From assembly GCA_026387165.1 (NCBI GenBank), contig JAPLMG010000073.1:1-6850 (forward strand): 6,850 bases of DNA. The letters are read 5' to 3'. Numbering within the stretch: position 1 is the stretch's first letter; each line of letters starts with the position of its first letter. The DNA comes from Candidatus Omnitrophota bacterium (GTDB taxonomy: Bacteria > Omnitrophota > Gorgyraeia > 2-01-FULL-45-10). A model generated the notes under the pieces. The model was not told the DNA's origin and searched no databases. It saw only the letters and a list, made by a program, of their open reading frames with translations. Below are positions 5,691-6,850 of the stretch, one piece after another. The translations under genes and the position numbers were made by a program.

Positions 5691-5963
5691 ATGGCTGAGA
5701 TAAAGATAGAGAAGCTGGATAAAGCGGCTATTGAGAAGAGGGGTATAAATAAGTGGCCGATATGGACGAAGGAAGTATCGAGATTTGACTGGCACTACGA
5801 CAGCACTGAAGAATGTTATATATTAGAAGGCAATGTTACTGTTGAAACGAAAGACGGCAAGGCCGTTAAATTCGGCAAGGGCGATTTTGTTACGTTCCCA
5901 AAGGGGCTGTCATGTACGTGGGACATAAAGGCACCTGTCAGAAAGCATTATAATTTCAAATGA
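5691..5963 (+). CDS. DUF861-type (Cupin_3) cupin protein
   Basis: A 90-residue single-domain cupin, close to the minimal length of the fold. The pattern FDWHYDSTEECYILEGNVTV (32-51) followed by FGKGDFVTFPKGLSCTW (61-77) and VRKHYNF at the end matches the DUF861/Cupin_3 family, related to the ureidoglycine aminohydrolase and EutQ cupins. Possible metal ligands are H35, a Glu at 40-41 and Y43. The second cupin motif lacks the usual His, which is normal for this family and makes the metal site uncertain. The start is set by GAGGTGA at 5681-5687. It is cytoplasmic, with no signal sequence. Small DUF861 proteins of this kind have no agreed function. The stop overlaps the next start by four bases. 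Confidence 0.88.
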   Translation: MAEIKIEKLDKAAIEKRGINKWPIWTKEVSRFDWHYDSTEECYILEGNVTVETKDGKAVKFGKGDFVTFPKGLSCTWDIKAPVRKHYNFK

Positions 5964-6154
5964 TAAATTGCCCGAATAGTAAGAAGAATAACTCGGTCTG
6001 TAACTGCACATATTCCGGATGCTCGAGGCATGGGATCTGCTGCGAATGCCTTGCATATCACAGAGCAAGCGATGAACTGCCGGCATGCTATTTTGATAAA
6101 AACAGAGAAAAGACATACGATCGCTCAATAGAAAACTATCTTAAAAATAAATAA
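5960..6154 (+). CDS. DUF6485-type cysteine-rich small protein
   Basis: A 64-residue protein with eight cysteines (C4, C14, C16, C21, C27, C28, C30, C43) and two histidines (H24, H34). It has the family pattern xNCPN...C-x-C...C-x-R-x-GICCECL-x-YH...LPACYF...R-x-YDRSI, which I recognise as DUF6485. Cys spacing suggests a zinc or iron-sulfur site, with the protein in the reducing cytoplasm; no enzyme role is known. The ATG overlaps the cupin stop (ATGA), with no ribosome site of its own in view, so translation should depend on the cupin. Pairing of a cupin with this protein may reflect a shared metal- or redox-linked task (inference). Confidence 0.88.
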   Translation: MINCPNSKKNNSVCNCTYSGCSRHGICCECLAYHRASDELPACYFDKNREKTYDRSIENYLKNK

Positions 6155-6457
6155 ATGAAAAAAGCGATATTATTTATTCTGATCATAATATGCGTGGCCA
6201 GTAACTGTTGCGCCGATACCATCAAAGGAACCATAGAGAAAGTTGACATAAAGGAATACTACATTATCGTCGATGGGAATAAGGTGGATGTGTCCAAAGC
6301 CACGATATTCACGGAAAACGATATGAATGTAGTTAAGAATGTTATCGTGAGGGACCTGAAGGACCATAAAGGAGAAACTGCCGTGTGTTATGGATCCTTT
6401 GACAAAGAGAACGCTCTTATTGCCTATAAAGTGAGGGTTTTGGAAGGCCATAAGTAA
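6155..6457 (+). CDS. Secreted DUF5666-like small beta protein
   Basis: A 100-residue protein. Residues 1-20 form a signal peptide (MKKAILFILIIICVASNCCA), with likely signal peptidase I cleavage before DTIKG. C13 lacks a convincing lipobox, so a lipoprotein is less likely. The mature part follows the OB-like repeat of DUF5666 proteins: GTIEKVD, YYIIVDGNKVDVSKAT, a middle segment ending VRDLKDHKGETAVCYG, and ALIAYKVRVL. These are probably periplasmic; the function is unknown. Its ATG directly follows the TAA of the previous gene, with no separate ribosome site, so coupling is likely. The family match is by pattern and moderately sure; secretion is well supported. Confidence 0.78.
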   Translation: MKKAILFILIIICVASNCCADTIKGTIEKVDIKEYYIIVDGNKVDVSKATIFTENDMNVVKNVIVRDLKDHKGETAVCYGSFDKENALIAYKVRVLEGHK

Positions 6458-6501
6458 AAAATAAGGGGTCAGGCATGCCGGCAGGCAGGCGCTTTTTGGG
6501 G
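6458..6501 (+). repeat. G-rich intergenic repeat, second copy, with GGCA units
   Basis: After AAATAAGGGGTCAGG comes the palindrome GGCATGCC (6472-6479), then two GGCA units (6480-6487) and the 16-bp core CAGGCGCTTTTTGGGG (6486-6501) shared with 5419-5434. The T5 run after a GC-rich stretch recalls a terminator, but I see no proper stem directly before it, so repeat is the better label. Confidence 0.6.
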
Positions 6502-6532
6502 TGGTAAGTTAGAAACCATTTTGGATTTAATT

Positions 6533-6850
6533 ATGGAATATGGCTTAGGCCCATTAATAGAACAATCATCCAGCATCTTAATAGTAGGCTCTTTCCCCGG
6601 ACCGTTATCCTTGAAGAAAGGAGAGTATTATGCTCACCCCCAAAACCAATTCTGGCGGCTTTTAGCAGATGTGTTAGGTCAGGATCGCGTTTTGGATAAT
6701 TATAAAAAGAAAAAAGCGCTATTGACAAAATTTGGAATAGGCCTGTGGGATATGGTGGCATCGTGTGAGAGATCAGGCGCTTATGATGGAAATATAAGGA
6801 ATATGACAATAAATAACATACCAGGCCTTCTCGATCAATATCCTAATGTA
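6533..6850 (+). CDS. Family-6-type hypoxanthine (deoxyinosine) DNA glycosylase, 3' end missing
   Basis: The first 106 codons of a uracil-DNA-glycosylase superfamily protein; the frame is still open at the window end. ILIVGSFPGPLSL (15-27), then EYYAHPQNQFW (31-41) and GIGLWDMVASCER (68-80), are the signature of the DNA-deoxyinosine glycosylase (family 6, HDG) branch, which excises hypoxanthine arising from adenine deamination. The conserved Asn in HPQN (N38) corresponds to the residue reported as catalytic in this family. ATG 6533 is chosen because it puts the first strand at the expected distance and GGA (6523-6525) lies seven bases upstream. An in-frame TTG at 6521 is a weaker alternative. 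The open frame extends back through the repeat but without a good start. Base-excision repair is the expected role. Confidence 0.88.
   Translation, partial: MEYGLGPLIEQSSSILIVGSFPGPLSLKKGEYYAHPQNQFWRLLADVLGQDRVLDNYKKKKALLTKFGIGLWDMVASCERSGAYDGNIRNMTINNIPGLLDQYPNV

Noticed and set aside
6472..6497. Rho-independent terminator after the DUF5666-like gene
   Set aside because: The T5 run follows a GC-rich stretch, but no stem directly precedes it, and the same core occurs at 5419-5434 as part of a repeat.

Overview
All genes in this window read on the + strand. The organism looks like an uncultivated bacterium. The evidence is bacterial-type Shine-Dalgarno sequences, a tightly packed layout with 4-base overlaps, an archaeal-style AAA ATPase, a DUF6485-type Cys-rich mini-protein, and short REP-like palindromes beginning CGTCATTGCGAGG between genes. 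The heavy use of ATA, AAG and GAT-ATA codons and these repeats remind me of Omnitrophota (OP3) or similar environmental lineages. That assignment is an impression, not a demonstration.

Left part (1-4515): the 3' end of an archaeal-type ATPase gene (Walker B, winged helix, nuclease-like C-terminus) overlaps a YfcE/MJ0936-type metallophosphodiesterase gene that starts on TTG. After about 100 bases come a divergent thymidylate synthase, an AT-rich gap, a HIT-family nucleotide hydrolase, and an HD-domain dGTPase-like protein. The last four enzymes all plausibly act on nucleotides or phosphoesters. With the DNA glycosylase at the right edge, the theme is nucleotide-pool and DNA-base upkeep. A REP-like hairpin sits exactly on the HIT/dGTPase junction and contributes the last HIT codons, its stop codon and a possible dGTPase start. 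A second REP-like copy follows the dGTPase stop.

Middle (4516-4971): about 450 bases with no convincing gene. Three consecutive stem-loops are followed by an imperfect inverted repeat of about 117 bp, and then a G-rich motif region. I read it as a mobile or REP/MITE-type repeat cluster, or possibly a structured RNA.

Right part (4972-6850): small genes. First is a secreted beta-sandwich (fibronectin III-like) protein. Then comes a likely operon of a 65-residue membrane protein, a DUF861-type cupin, the DUF6485-type Cys-rich protein and a secreted DUF5666-like protein, with gaps of 12, -4 and 0 bases. G-rich repeats, including an exact 16-bp direct repeat, occupy the gaps on both sides of this operon. 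Last is the 5' end of a family-6-type (hypoxanthine/deoxyinosine) DNA glycosylase gene that runs off the window.
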